Positions 1 to 8,276 of a stretch of 64,000 nt of DNA are shown piece after piece. A program made the position numbers and the translations under genes. This stretch comes from Spirochaetota bacterium. Lineage in GTDB: Bacteria > Spirochaetota > Spirochaetia > Treponematales > UBA12059. The notes under the pieces were generated by a model. The model worked only from the letters and a program-made list of their open reading frames with translations, was not told the origin of the DNA and did not search any database. Numbering within the stretch: the stretch's first letter is position 1; each line of letters starts with the position of its first letter. The stretch is taken from positions 62,001-126,000 of the forward strand of contig JAKLDN010000009.1 of assembly GCA_022703505.1 (NCBI GenBank), read 5' to 3'.

Positions 1-2
1 CC

Positions 3-326
3 GCCGAGTTCTCGGTCCCCCTGGGGGACGCGGTCCTTCGCGGGACCGTCCAGGACCTGTCGACGGTCGGCATGGCCGCGTGGTTCGAGTCCGCGGCGGA
101 ACTGCCCGTAGGAACCCGCCTCAGGGACCTCCAGCTGACCCTCCGGGGGGCACGGATCCTGCTGAACGGCATCGTCGTGGGAAAACGTTCGGGAGGGGAT
201 GGACCTCCCGTGCAGGTGGTCATGTTCGAGCCGGGATCCCTGACGGACGAAAAACGGGAAAAGACACGATTCTATATCCGTCGGGTCCTCCAGGACGAGG
301 TGAACCGGCGGCTGGAAACCGCGTAG
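3..326 (+). CDS. PilZ-domain protein, 3' part only
   Basis: The frame is open from the left window edge to TAG at 324-326, so the N-terminus is missing. The visible part carries DLSTVGM near its start, which matches the DxSxxG half of the PilZ motif for c-di-GMP binding; the arginine half (RxxxR) would lie upstream, outside the window. The remainder alternates short hydrophobic strands, as in a PilZ barrel, and ends in a charged helix with an R/E-rich tail. PilZ proteins transmit c-di-GMP signals to motility or surface functions; which one applies here cannot be told. The ATG at 72 lies inside the domain and is unlikely to be the true start. Confidence 0.7.
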   Translation, partial: AEFSVPLGDAVLRGTVQDLSTVGMAAWFESAAELPVGTRLRDLQLTLRGARILLNGIVVGKRSGGDGPPVQVVMFEPGSLTDEKREKTRFYIRRVLQDEVNRRLETA

Positions 327-379
327 TACTGTTCGACCGCGGCTAACGGCCGCGCTCATCATTCTTGGAGGGAGGCGCC

Positions 380-898
380 ATGACTGTCGAGGAAGCCTTT
401 GCCGGGGCCCTGAAGTACGAGACCAAGGTGCGGGACATCTACGCGGAATCCGCGGCCGGCACCCGGGAAACCGAGGCCCGGGCCCTCTACGAAGTCCTGG
501 GCAGGGACGAGCAGTCCCACATCGACTACCTGAACCACATCCGGGAACGCTGGCGAAAGACGGGCGTCCTGGACACCCGGGGACCCGAGACCGTCCTGCC
601 TCCCCGGGACCGCCTGGAGGAGGCGATGAAACGGGCCGCCTCCTCCCTGTCCCCGGCCCGGACCGGCCTGGACGAGGGCGGGGAACGGGCCGCCCTGACC
701 CGGGCCCTTGCCGCGGAGGAGGAGACGAGCGCCTTCTACCGTTCCCTGGTCGCCGCCCTTCCGGAGGAGTCCCGGGCCGTCTTCCACCGCTTCGTGGAGA
801 TCGAGGACGGCCACACCAGCATCGTGCGGGCCCAGCTGGACCTGGTCAGCCGGACCGGGTATTGGTTCGACGTCCGCGAGTTCGACCTGGAGGACTGA
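380..898 (+). CDS. Ferritin-like (rubrerythrin-type) diiron protein
   Basis: A 172-aa, probably cytoplasmic, all-helical protein. Two helix pairs each carry an ExxH-type iron-ligand element, DEQSH around residue 48 and EDGH around residue 146, preceded by glutamate-rich helices. This is the layout of a four-helix ferritin-like diiron bundle. No CxxC rubredoxin domain is present, so it resembles the short rubrerythrin-like or YciE-like proteins used in peroxide or iron handling. I chose ATG 380 because GGAGGGAGG lies just upstream; the in-frame TTG at 365 lies before that site. The gene runs convergently into the helicase gene and overlaps its 3' end by 53 bp. The substrate is unknown. Confidence 0.75.
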   Translation: MTVEEAFAGALKYETKVRDIYAESAAGTRETEARALYEVLGRDEQSHIDYLNHIRERWRKTGVLDTRGPETVLPPRDRLEEAMKRAASSLSPARTGLDEGGERAALTRALAAEEETSAFYRSLVAALPEESRAVFHRFVEIEDGHTSIVRAQLDLVSRTGYWFDVREFDLED

Positions 899-2669
899 AG
901 CCGTCCCGATCCCGGGGGCCTCGGTCCCCGGGGTTGAATTTCCGGTACGCCGGCGGTCCCCGTCGTGCCGGGGCGCCATCCTTCGGGAAGGCCATCTTCA
1001 CGACGGGACCCTTTCCCGACTTCCGTGCCTCCGCGATGATGCGCTCCGCGGCCTCGAAGGGGACGGTCACGAAGGAGAAGGCGTCGTAGACCTCCACCCC
1101 TCCGACCAGGCGGTCCGGAAGGCCGGCCAGGTCCTTGACCAGGACCGCGATGGCCTTTCGGTCCGCCCCGTCCCGGCGGCCCGCCCCGATGAAGAGCCGG
1201 GTCGTGGCTTCCTTGTCCAGGAAATCCGTGCGGACGTCGCCGTAGCGCCCGGGGTCCAGCTCCGAGGAGTAGCCCGCCGCCAAGGCCGCGGCCAAGGCGT
1301 CCAGGGGATCCAGGCCTTCGGAGATCTCCCGGGCGAGGATCCGCCAGCGCTCCCGGGCTTCCTCGGAGTGCTGCGGCGTCCCGGCCTTCTCACCGGTCTT
1401 GCCGGGCTCCGCCGAGGCGTCCCCTGCCTCCCCGGGAGCCTGTCCCGCGCTTCCCTCCGTTTCCTCAGAAAGGATCCCCAGATCCGCGGCGGCCGAAAGC
1501 ACTCGGCCCCGGATCCGCTGACGCTTGGCCTCCAGGACCTCGTCCACCTCCGGCACCGCGCCTTTCTTCAGGGCCGCGCCCGCGGTCTTCCGCAGGAAAA
1601 AGATCCTCCGGTATTCGTCGGGGGTGACCAGGGTGACCGCGGTCCCGGTGTTCCCTGCCCGGCCCGTGCGCCCGATCCGGTGGGTATAGGAATCCGGGTC
1701 ATGGGGCAGGGAGAAGTTCACGACGTGAGTCAGGCGATCGATGTCGATCCCGCGGGCGGCCACGTCCGTGGCGGTCAGGATCGTGGTCCTCTTGGTCCGG
1801 AAGCGACGGAGCACCTTTTCCCGCTCCACCTGGGATAGGTCCCCGTGCAGGGCCTCGGCGCCGTAGCCCCGCTCGCCCAGGCTCTTGGCCAGGGCGTCCG
1901 TGTCCACCTTGGTGGCGCAGAAGACGATCCCGTAGAACTCGTCCTCCTTGTCCACCAGGCGGCACAGGACCTCCAGCTTGTCCGCCTCCCGGACTTCGAT
2001 CCAGATCTGGTCGGTCAGGGCGGTCTCCACGGGGCCGGAGTCGTCCGCCACGATCTCGTACTCCCCCAGCCGGGTCTTGGCGATCCGGAGGATCTCCTTG
2101 GGCATGGTGGCGGAGAAGAGCAGAACCCGGCGATCCGCGGGGGCCTTCTCGAAGATCCACTCGATGTCCTCCAGGAAGCCCATGTCCAGCATTTCGTCCG
2201 CCTCGTCCAGGACGAAGTACTCCAGGGCCTCCAGGGAAAGGCTTCCCCGCTCGATGTGGTCTTTCACCCTCCCCGGCGTCCCCACGACGATCTCCACGCC
2301 CCGGGAGAGGCGGCGGAACTGCTCCCCGTAGGAGGCGCCCCCGTAGATCGGCGCGACCCGGGGGTAGTCCCCGTGGGGCCGCAGGGAGGAAACCTCCCCG
2401 GAGACCTGGAGGGCCAGTTCCCGGGTGGGAACCAGGACCAGGGCGCGCACGGCCCCGGTGGGAACCCGGAGATTCTGGATCAGGGGCAGGCCGAAGGCCG
2501 CGGTCTTCCCGGTACCGGTGCGGGCCCGGGCCACGAGATTGGCCCCGCCGGACAGGAGCCGGGGTATGGCGAGGGCCTGGATGGGGGTGGGCTCCTCGAA
2601 GCCCTTGCGGTCCAGGGCTTCCAGGATCTCGGGCTCGAGGCCCAGGGATTCGAAGGTCACGGTTTCCAT
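846..2669 (-). CDS. deaD: DEAD-box RNA helicase with DbpA-type RNA-binding domain
   Basis: An ATP-dependent RNA helicase of 607 aa. Visible motifs are the Q motif (PTPIQ, residues 27-31), Walker A ARTGTGKT (49-56), PTREL (81-85), GTPGR (130-134), DEAD (155-158), SAT, RGIDI and HRIGRTGRAG. After a charged, Glu/Ala-rich linker, residues about 490-575 look like the DbpA/CsdA RNA-binding domain, followed by a basic Arg/Gly tail. This architecture fits DeaD/CsdA, which acts in ribosome assembly and cold adaptation. AGGA lies 6 nt before the ATG. The 3' end overlaps the convergent ferritin-like gene. A second, different DEAD-box gene starts at 62963. Confidence 0.93.
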   Translation of the reverse strand: METVTFESLGLEPEILEALDRKGFEEPTPIQALAIPRLLSGGANLVARARTGTGKTAAFGLPLIQNLRVPTGAVRALVLVPTRELALQVSGEVSSLRPHGDYPRVAPIYGGASYGEQFRRLSRGVEIVVGTPGRVKDHIERGSLSLEALEYFVLDEADEMLDMGFLEDIEWIFEKAPADRRVLLFSATMPKEILRIAKTRLGEYEIVADDSGPVETALTDQIWIEVREADKLEVLCRLVDKEDEFYGIVFCATKVDTDALAKSLGERGYGAEALHGDLSQVEREKVLRRFRTKRTTILTATDVAARGIDIDRLTHVVNFSLPHDPDSYTHRIGRTGRAGNTGTAVTLVTPDEYRRIFFLRKTAGAALKKGAVPEVDEVLEAKRQRIRGRVLSAAADLGILSEETEGSAGQAPGEAGDASAEPGKTGEKAGTPQHSEEARERWRILAREISEGLDPLDALAAALAAGYSSELDPGRYGDVRTDFLDKEATTRLFIGAGRRDGADRKAIAVLVKDLAGLPDRLVGGVEVYDAFSFVTVPFEAAERIIAEARKSGKGPVVKMAFPKDGAPARRGPPAYRKFNPGDRGPRDRDGFSPPGRTRGRRTNTRSG

Positions 2670-2898
2670 GGCGATCCTATTCGGGCGCGCGGAAGCGCCT
2701 CGGAGACCCGCGGCGAAGCACGGCGGGCGGAAACGCGGATGGCGCGCGGGTCGAGATTGCGTGAAGGCGCTCGGATTGTCGGACTCGTCGGCGGGCGATC
2801 ACGGAATATCCTATCTTACCGGAACCGGGCCGCGGGGGTCTAGCGGGAAGTTCTCGCTCCCGGGCCGGATCGAAACCCTCCCGGCGTCCCGGGTTTCG

Positions 2899-2927
2899 TT
2901 GACAATCCGACGGTCCTGTTTTATTCT
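2899..2927 (+). promoter_or_regulatory. Sigma-70-type promoter of the tup-moe-moa operon
   Basis: TTGACA at 2899-2904 and TATTCT at 2922-2927 are separated by exactly 17 nt. Transcription would start near 2934, giving a roughly 180-nt leader ahead of the first start codon at 3117. The rest of the 447-bp gap from 2670 holds the helicase upstream region (no convincing promoter seen on the minus strand) and the riboswitch annotated separately. Confidence 0.75.
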
Positions 2928-2949
2928 GGCCCCGTCCGCCGTGGGCGGA

Positions 2950-3110
2950 CAACGTCTCCGACCCGTCTTCGCCTAACCTTCCCGTACCGGGATCCAGGGC
3001 GAGCGGGCGGTGCCGGACGGCTGGATCCGCGTTCCCGACCCGGGGCGCGCCGACCGCCCGGCCGAGGGTCCGGGGAGAAATTCCCGAGCCTCCCGTTTGG
3101 AAAGGAGAAC
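2950..3110 (+). promoter_or_regulatory. Moco-type (molybdenum/tungsten cofactor) riboswitch
   Basis: The 5' leader carries the conserved blocks I know from the Moco RNA motif upstream of E. coli moaA. CTCCGACCC lies at 2956-2964 and GAGGGT at 3064-3069. A short hairpin with a GAGAAAT loop sits at 3071-3086, then GCCTCCCG at 3088-3095 and GGAAAGG at 3099-3105. TCTCC (2955-2959) can pair with GGAGA (3104-3108) to close the aptamer. That 3' strand is also the Shine-Dalgarno sequence of the leader ORF at 3117, so ligand binding would plausibly hide it and switch the operon off. The same blocks recur at 14178-14316. Downstream tungstate uptake genes suggest tungsten cofactor as ligand, but sequence alone does not separate W from Mo. 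Confidence 0.75.
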
Positions 3111-3116
3111 TTCCCC

Positions 3117-3209
3117 ATGCTCCATCTCCTGATTCCTTACAGAAAAGCACCGGATATCCCTCTTCCGGGCCTCTCGGACAACATCGTTCTTCGAGGAGGC
3201 AACCCGTGA
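3117..3209 (+). CDS. 30-codon leader ORF coupled to tupA
   Basis: A 30-aa ORF (begins MLHLLIPY, ends RGGNP) that starts 9 nt after the AAAGGAG forming the last strand of the riboswitch. Its TGA (3207-3209) overlaps the GTG start of tupA as GTGA, so translation of the leader could be coupled to tupA. There is no signal peptide and no codon run typical of an attenuator. It is probably a regulatory leader that carries the riboswitch-controlled initiation site; a function for the peptide itself is not supported. tupA also has its own GAGGAGG at 3193-3199. Confidence 0.5.
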   Translation: MLHLLIPYRKAPDIPLPGLSDNIVLRGGNP

Positions 3210-4030
3210 ACCGAAAAGCCCTGGTCCTCGCCCTGGCCGCCCTCTGCGCGGCTTCCGCCTTCGCGATGGGCGGCAAGGAAGCCGCCGCCCCGGCCAATCC
3301 CCGCATCAAGTTGGCCACCACCACCAGCACCGAGAACTCCGGCCTCCTGGGGTACATCCTGCCCATCTTCGAGGCCAAGACAGGCTACAAGGTCGACGTC
3401 GTGGCCGTGGGCACCGGGGCGGCCCTCAAACTCGGGGAGAACGGGGACGCCGACGTGGTCCTGGTACACGCCCGGGCCCAGGAGGACGCCTTCGTGGCCG
3501 CCGGTCACGGAGTGGACCGCCGGGACGTCATGTACAACGACTTCATCATCCTGGGCCCCGCCTCGGATCCCGCGGGCATCGGCTCCGCGAAGTCCTCTAC
3601 CGAGGCGTTCTCCAGGATCGCCTCCGCCGGCGCCACCTTCGTGTCCCGGGGGGACAAGTCCGGAACCCACGTGAAGGAGCTGGACATCTGGAAGGCCGCC
3701 GGGATCGCCCCCGCGGGAACCTGGTACAAGGAAGCCGGCCAGGGCATGGAGCAGGTCATCCTCATGGCCAACGGCATGCCCGGGTATACCCTAGCGGACC
3801 GGGGTACCTGGCTGGCGGTCAAGGACAAGACGTCCCTCAAGATCTGCTACCAGGGCGACAAGGGCCTGTTCAATCCCTACGGGATCATCGCCGTCAACCC
3901 GGCCAAGTGGCCCTCCGCCAACAACGAGGGCGCCAAGGCCCTCATCGCCTGGATCATGAGCAAGGAAGGTCTCAAGGCCATCGAATCCTTCAAACTGAAC
4001 GGCGAGCAGCTCTTCTTCACGTACAAGTAG
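3206..4030 (+). CDS. tupA: Tungstate ABC transporter, substrate-binding protein
   Basis: A periplasmic oxyanion-binding protein of 274 aa. Residues 1-20 form a signal peptide ending AFA; there is no lipobox cysteine. The mature protein has the TupA signature TTTST (38-42), then VGTGAAL, a GDADVVLVHA stretch and a VMYNDFIILGP stretch. These features separate TupA from the molybdate protein ModA. TupA delivers tungstate with high selectivity to TupBC. GTG is the start, with GAGGAGG 6 nt upstream. It is followed directly by tupB (stop and ATG adjacent). Expression is likely controlled by the upstream riboswitch. Confidence 0.92.
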   Translation: MNRKALVLALAALCAASAFAMGGKEAAAPANPRIKLATTTSTENSGLLGYILPIFEAKTGYKVDVVAVGTGAALKLGENGDADVVLVHARAQEDAFVAAGHGVDRRDVMYNDFIILGPASDPAGIGSAKSSTEAFSRIASAGATFVSRGDKSGTHVKELDIWKAAGIAPAGTWYKEAGQGMEQVILMANGMPGYTLADRGTWLAVKDKTSLKICYQGDKGLFNPYGIIAVNPAKWPSANNEGAKALIAWIMSKEGLKAIESFKLNGEQLFFTYK

Positions 4031-4711
4031 ATGAATCCGTTCCTGGGAGCCCTGGAGTTGATCGTTTCGGGAGACCGAGAGGTCTTCCTGATCGCGGGCA
4101 CGACGTTGCACTTCTCCTTCTGGTCCACCGCCTTCTCCACGCTTCCGGGGCTGGCCCTGGGAATCCTCCTGGCGAACTACCGGTTCCCGGGCCGCAGGGC
4201 CGTAGCCGCGGTGGTGTCGAGCCTGACGGCCCTGCCCACCGTGGTGATCGGCCTTTTCGTGTACTCCTTCATCTCCCGGTCCGGTCCCCTGGGGAGCCTG
4301 GGATGGCTCTTCGCCCCCCCGGGGGTCGTTCTCGGCCAGACCCTCCTGGCCCTGCCGATCGTGGTCAGTCTGGTCTATACGGGGCTCTCCAAGCTGGACG
4401 CCCGGTTCACGGAAACCCTGGTCACCCTGGGAGCCGGCCGTCTCCGACGCTTGGCCTCCACCCTCTTCGAGGCCAAGTACGTCCTGGCCTCCGCCCTGCT
4501 GAACGCCTTCGGACGGGTCACCGGGGAGGTCGGAGTGTCCATGATGCTGGGGGGGAACATCCGGTGGTACACCCGTACCATGACCACGACGATAGCCCTG
4601 GACACGAGCAAGGGCGAATTCGAGCGCGCCCTCTCCCTGGGCATCCTCCTTCTGGCGATCGCCCTGGCGATCAACGCCCTGGTGCACGCGGCGGTGAAGC
4701 ATGAGGAGTGA
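4031..4711 (+). CDS. tupB: Tungstate ABC transporter, permease
   Basis: An inner-membrane permease of 226 aa with about five to six hydrophobic helices and a binding-protein-dependent transport (BPD) loop, the ATPase contact, in the second half (around residues 130-170, ETLVTLGAGRLRR). The early GTTLHFSFWST region and short length match TupB rather than ModB. It starts immediately after the tupA stop codon and overlaps tupC by 11 nt, so the three genes are translationally linked. Confidence 0.9.
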   Translation: MNPFLGALELIVSGDREVFLIAGTTLHFSFWSTAFSTLPGLALGILLANYRFPGRRAVAAVVSSLTALPTVVIGLFVYSFISRSGPLGSLGWLFAPPGVVLGQTLLALPIVVSLVYTGLSKLDARFTETLVTLGAGRLRRLASTLFEAKYVLASALLNAFGRVTGEVGVSMMLGGNIRWYTRTMTTTIALDTSKGEFERALSLGILLLAIALAINALVHAAVKHEE

Positions 4712-5414
4712 GGCGATCCTCTCGGTCCGCGACCTCGGGTTCTCCTACGGAACCCGGGAGATCCTCTCGATCCCGGAGCTGGACGTGCGGGCCGGGGAAA
4801 CCCTGGCCCTGGTGGGACCGAACGGGTCCGGGAAGACCACCCTCCTCAAGCTCCTGAACGACCTGATCCGGCCCTCCTCGGGCTCGATCCTCTTCGAGGG
4901 CAGGCCCGCGGCGGGGGATCCGGGACTCCGCCTCCGGTCCGTCTACGTCCACCAGTCCCCCTTCCTCCTGGCGGGCACCGTGTACCGGAACGTGGCCTAC
5001 GGCCTTCGGGTGCGCCGGGTACCGGAACCGGAGATCCGCCGCCGGGTGGAGGCATCCCTGGACCTCCTGGGCTTGGCCGGTTTCAAGCGCAGGGACGCCA
5101 AGCGCTTGTCCGGGGGCGAGACCCAGCGGATCGCCCTAGCCCGGGCCCTGGCCCTGGAACCGGAACTGCTCCTCCTGGACGAGCCCACGGCCCAGACGGA
5201 CCGGGCCTCGGGGGAGCGCATCCGGACGGTCCTGGCGGATCTCGCGACCCGGGGCGGGACAACCATCGTCTTTTCCTCCCACGATGCGGCCTTCGCGGAA
5301 GCCCTGGCCGATCGGGCGGCCTTCCTGGAGGAGGGCCGCCTCGTGCGCATCGAACCCGGCCGGCGGCGGTACGCGGCCGATTTACCATCCCAAGCTCCGG
5401 AGTCTCCCGTATGA
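4701..5414 (+). CDS. tupC: Tungstate ABC transporter, ATP-binding protein
   Basis: A 237-aa ABC ATPase that powers tungstate import with TupAB. It has Walker A GPNGSGKTT (near residue 40), signature LSGGETQRIALARAL, Walker B LLLLDEPTA and the switch histidine in SSHDAAF. There is no C-terminal TOBE/MOP oxyanion-sensing domain of the ModC type, which agrees with the Tup assignment and means metal sensing must occur elsewhere, probably through the riboswitch. It overlaps tupB by 11 nt and moeA by 4 nt (ATGA). Confidence 0.9.
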   Translation: MRSEAILSVRDLGFSYGTREILSIPELDVRAGETLALVGPNGSGKTTLLKLLNDLIRPSSGSILFEGRPAAGDPGLRLRSVYVHQSPFLLAGTVYRNVAYGLRVRRVPEPEIRRRVEASLDLLGLAGFKRRDAKRLSGGETQRIALARALALEPELLLLDEPTAQTDRASGERIRTVLADLATRGGTTIVFSSHDAAFAEALADRAAFLEEGRLVRIEPGRRRYAADLPSQAPESPV

Positions 5415-6583
5415 CGCACCCCGACGAAGCCCTGGCCCTCGTCGCCCGGCAGGAAGTCTCCATCCTGCCCGAGGAACCGGAGGCGGTACCCTTGTCACGG
5501 GCCCTGGGGAGGGTCCTCGCCCGGGACCTTCCCGCGACGGTCGACCAGCCCCCCTTCGACAAGTCCGCCATGGACGGATTCGCCTGGGGCGGAACCCTCT
5601 CGGATTCCTTCCGGGTCCTCGGGACCCTCGCCGCCGGCCGGGTGGCGGACCATCCCCTCGCCCCCGGGGACTGCGTCCGGATCATGACCGGAGCCCCCCT
5701 TCCGCCCGGGGCGGACAGGGTCCAGCGGGTGGAGTGGACCGAGGAGGCGGACGGTCGGGTCCGGTTCACCCGCCGGGAATCCTCGGACAACGTCATCCGG
5801 CGTGGAGAGAACCAGAAGTCCGGGGACCTCCTCCTGGGGCGACGTATCCTTCGGCCCGCGGATATCGGCATCCTGGCGTCCTCCGGGTACGAGTCCGTCC
5901 CCGTTCAACGCAGGCCCGTCGTGGGGATCCTCTCCACGGGGGACGAGCTCCGGACCCCCGGCGAGCCTCTGGTGCCGGGGGCCATCTACGACTCCAACGG
6001 ACCCCAGCTGGCGGCCCAGGCCGCGGCGGAGGGCTGCGAGGTCCGCTCCTACGGCCGCTTCCCGGACCTCCCGGTGGCCCTGGAGACCGCCGTGAAAGCG
6101 GCCCTGTCGGAATGCGACCTGGTCCTCCTGTCCGGGGGGGTATCCATGGGGGACTTCGACTACGTTCCCGAGGTCCTGGCCCGGAACGGCGTGGAGAGGA
6201 TCTTCCACAACCTGGCCATGAAGCCCGGGAAACCCACGTACCTGGGAAGGCGGGAGAACGTCTTCGTCCTGGGCCTTCCCGGGAATCCGGTCTCCACCTT
6301 CGTGAACTTCGAGATCCTGGCCAAGGCCGTGCTGGCCCGACTCCGCGGACTGCCCTGGGAACCCGCGATCGCGTCCGCCCGCCTGGCCGAGGAAGTCTCC
6401 CGCCGGGACTCCGAACGGGTCGAGTTCCTGCCCGCCCGGCTTTCCGGGGGGGAGATCCGGGCCCTCCGGTACTCGGGGTCCTCCATGCTGGGCGTCCTGG
6501 CCGAAGCGAACGCCCTCCTGCGGCTGGAAATCGGACAGAAAATCCTGGAACGGGGAGCCCAGATCGATGCTCGACTCCTTTGA
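5411..6583 (+). CDS. moeA: Molybdopterin molybdenumtransferase
   Basis: A 390-aa cytoplasmic enzyme that inserts molybdate, or here plausibly tungstate, into adenylylated molybdopterin. It shows the MoeA order: the N-terminal PPFDKSAMDGFAW motif, a beta-rich domain with IMTGAPLPPGADRV, the MPT-binding STGDEL, SNG and GGVSMGDFDYV motifs, the LPGNPVST loop and the small C-terminal domain IV. Length is close to the usual 390-410 aa. It overlaps tupC by 4 nt and moaA by 17 nt. Placing moeA right after the tungstate transporter links uptake directly to metal insertion. Confidence 0.93.
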   Translation: MTHPDEALALVARQEVSILPEEPEAVPLSRALGRVLARDLPATVDQPPFDKSAMDGFAWGGTLSDSFRVLGTLAAGRVADHPLAPGDCVRIMTGAPLPPGADRVQRVEWTEEADGRVRFTRRESSDNVIRRGENQKSGDLLLGRRILRPADIGILASSGYESVPVQRRPVVGILSTGDELRTPGEPLVPGAIYDSNGPQLAAQAAAEGCEVRSYGRFPDLPVALETAVKAALSECDLVLLSGGVSMGDFDYVPEVLARNGVERIFHNLAMKPGKPTYLGRRENVFVLGLPGNPVSTFVNFEILAKAVLARLRGLPWEPAIASARLAEEVSRRDSERVEFLPARLSGGEIRALRYSGSSMLGVLAEANALLRLEIGQKILERGAQIDARLL

Positions 6584-7364
6584 CCGCACCATCGACTACC
6601 TGCGGGTCTCGGTCACGGACCGATGCAACCTGCGCTGCGTGTACTGCATGCCCGCCGAGGGGGTGCCCCTCCTCCGGCACGAGGACATCCTGAGCCTCGA
6701 GGAGATCGTCCGGATCGCGGAGGCGGCCGTAGGCCTGGGGATCCGGAAGATCCGCCTGACCGGGGGGGAACCCCTGGTCCGCAAGGGCATCCTGGACCTG
6801 GTCTCCCTCCTGCGGTCCCTTCCGGGCTTGGAGATCCTGGGGATGACCACCAACGGGACCCTCCTGGCTCCCGTGGCCGAGGAGCTCCGCGCCCGGGGCC
6901 TGGATTCCGTTAACGTCTCCCTGGACACCCTGGATCCCGGCCGCTTCTCGGCCCTGACCCGGGGCGGCCGCCTCGCGGACGCCCTCGCGGGGATCGACGC
7001 CGCGGTCCGGGCGGGCATCCCAGTCAAGATCAACACCGTGGCGTTCGACGGGGACCCCGAGGGCGACCTGGGGCGGGTGGCCGACTTCTGCGCGGAACGG
7101 GGACTGCGGCACCAGCGCATCCGGCGCTACGACCTGGCGGGACAGAAGTTCGACCAGGACGACTACGAGCGTCCCCCCCGCTGTGGGGACTGCAACCGGA
7201 TCCGGCTCCTGGCGGACGGATCCCTTAAGCCCTGCCTGCACTCGGACCTCTCCGTTCCCGTGGATTTCTCGGACATCGAGGGAAGCCTGCGCGCGTGCGT
7301 GCGGGCAAAGCCGGGCCGGGGCGCGGCCTGCACGACCCTGGCCGTGGGCCAGATCGGAGGATAG
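6567..7364 (+). CDS. moaA: GTP 3',8-cyclase MoaA, short form
   Basis: The radical-SAM enzyme for the first step of molybdopterin synthesis (GTP to 3',8-cH2GTP). The SAM cluster motif CNLRCVYC gives C20, C24 and C27, followed by LTGGEPLVR. The C-terminal substrate cluster is C206, C209 and C223 ([13 protein letters not shown]), and the protein ends in the conserved GG. At 265 aa it is about 60 residues shorter than the usual 320-340. The loss lies between the barrel (around residue 175) and the C-terminal cluster, where the stretch with EFMP- and FIS-type motifs is missing. The frame is continuous, so this looks like a compact form rather than a frameshift. It overlaps moeA and is followed one base later by moaC. 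Confidence 0.88.
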   Translation: MLDSFDRTIDYLRVSVTDRCNLRCVYCMPAEGVPLLRHEDILSLEEIVRIAEAAVGLGIRKIRLTGGEPLVRKGILDLVSLLRSLPGLEILGMTTNGTLLAPVAEELRARGLDSVNVSLDTLDPGRFSALTRGGRLADALAGIDAAVRAGIPVKINTVAFDGDPEGDLGRVADFCAERGLRHQRIRRYDLAGQKFDQDDYERPPRCGDCNRIRLLADGSLKPCLHSDLSVPVDFSDIEGSLRACVRAKPGRGAACTTLAVGQIGG

Positions 7365-7365
7365 G

Positions 7366-7827
7366 ATGGCGGAATCGGATCGGCTGACCCACGTGGACGG
7401 GTCGGGACAGGCACGGATGGTGGACGTCTCGGGCAAGCCCCGGGTACGGCGCACGGCCCGGGCGGAAGGCTTCGTGTTCCTGGCCCCCGGGACCGTGAGG
7501 CTGGTCCGGGAGAACGCCCTGGCCAAGGGGGACGTCCTGGCGGCGGCCCGTCTGGCGGGGATCCTGGCGGCCAAGCGCACCTCGGACCTCATCCCCCTGT
7601 GCCACAACATCGAGATCGAGCACGTCGAGGTCCGCCTGGAGGTCCTGGACGACCGGATCCGCATCGAGGCCTCGGCGGCCTGTACGGACAAGACCGGCAT
7701 CGAGATGGAGGCCCTGACCGCCGTATCGGTGGCGGCCCTGACGGTCTACGACATGTGCAAGGCCGTGGACAAGGGGATGCGGATCGAGGGGGTGCGCCTC
7801 CTGGAGAAGACGAAGGAGGCCCTGTGA
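7366..7827 (+). CDS. moaC: Cyclic pyranopterin monophosphate synthase
   Basis: A 153-aa enzyme that converts 3',8-cH2GTP to cPMP, the step after MoaA. Family hallmarks are the [13 protein letters not shown] block, the [12 protein letters not shown] block and the MCKAVDKGM block with the catalytic lysines. Length matches E. coli MoaC (about 160). ATG 7366 follows the moaA TAG by one base, with GGAGG upstream at 7356-7360. Its TGA shares a base with the next ATG. moaD and moaE (molybdopterin synthase) are not in the window and must lie elsewhere. Confidence 0.94.
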   Translation: MAESDRLTHVDGSGQARMVDVSGKPRVRRTARAEGFVFLAPGTVRLVRENALAKGDVLAAARLAGILAAKRTSDLIPLCHNIEIEHVEVRLEVLDDRIRIEASAACTDKTGIEMEALTAVSVAALTVYDMCKAVDKGMRIEGVRLLEKTKEAL

Positions 7828-8276
7828 TGGAACGCGCCGGGGAATTCCGGGTCCTGTCGATCAACGTCTCCCGGGAGACGGGGGTCCAGAAGGAGCCCGT
7901 GGACTTCGCGGTCCTGAAGCCCGCCCACGGGATCGAGGGGGACGCCCACGCCGGGGACTGGCACCGCCAGGTCTCCCTCCTGGCGGACGAGGACATCGAG
8001 ACCATGCGGGGCAAGGGCGTGGACCTGGATTTCGGGGACTTCGCGGAGAACATCACCACCCGGGGCGTGGACCTCGGATCCCTGCCCGTGGGGACCCGCC
8101 TCCGGATCGGCGAGGCGGAGCTGGAGGTCACCCAGATCGGGAAGGAATGCCACCACGGCTGCGCGATCTACCAGGCCGTGGGGGACTGCGTCATGCCCCG
8201 GAAGGGCATATTCGCCCGGGTGCTCAAGGGGGGGAGGATAGACCGTGAGAGTGTCGGTCGTTACCGTATCGGATAG
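7827..8276 (+). CDS. MOSC-domain protein
   Basis: A 149-aa protein consisting of essentially one MOSC domain (Moco sulfurase C-terminal type). It has the GIEGDAHAG motif, a hydrophobic core and a cysteine in the GKECHHGCAIY segment of the type that carries persulfide sulfur in this superfamily. Stand-alone MOSC proteins are often found in Moco operons and are thought to handle sulfur or to bind the pterin cofactor; the exact substrate is unknown. GGAG sits 8 nt before ATG 7827. It overlaps the moaC stop by one base and mogA by 32 nt. Confidence 0.85.
   Translation: MERAGEFRVLSINVSRETGVQKEPVDFAVLKPAHGIEGDAHAGDWHRQVSLLADEDIETMRGKGVDLDFGDFAENITTRGVDLGSLPVGTRLRIGEAELEVTQIGKECHHGCAIYQAVGDCVMPRKGIFARVLKGGRIDRESVGRYRIG

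Noticed and set aside
6567-7364. Frameshift or sequencing error as the cause of the short MoaA
   Set aside because: Both halves are in the same frame with no interruption, and no missing segment is found in other frames.
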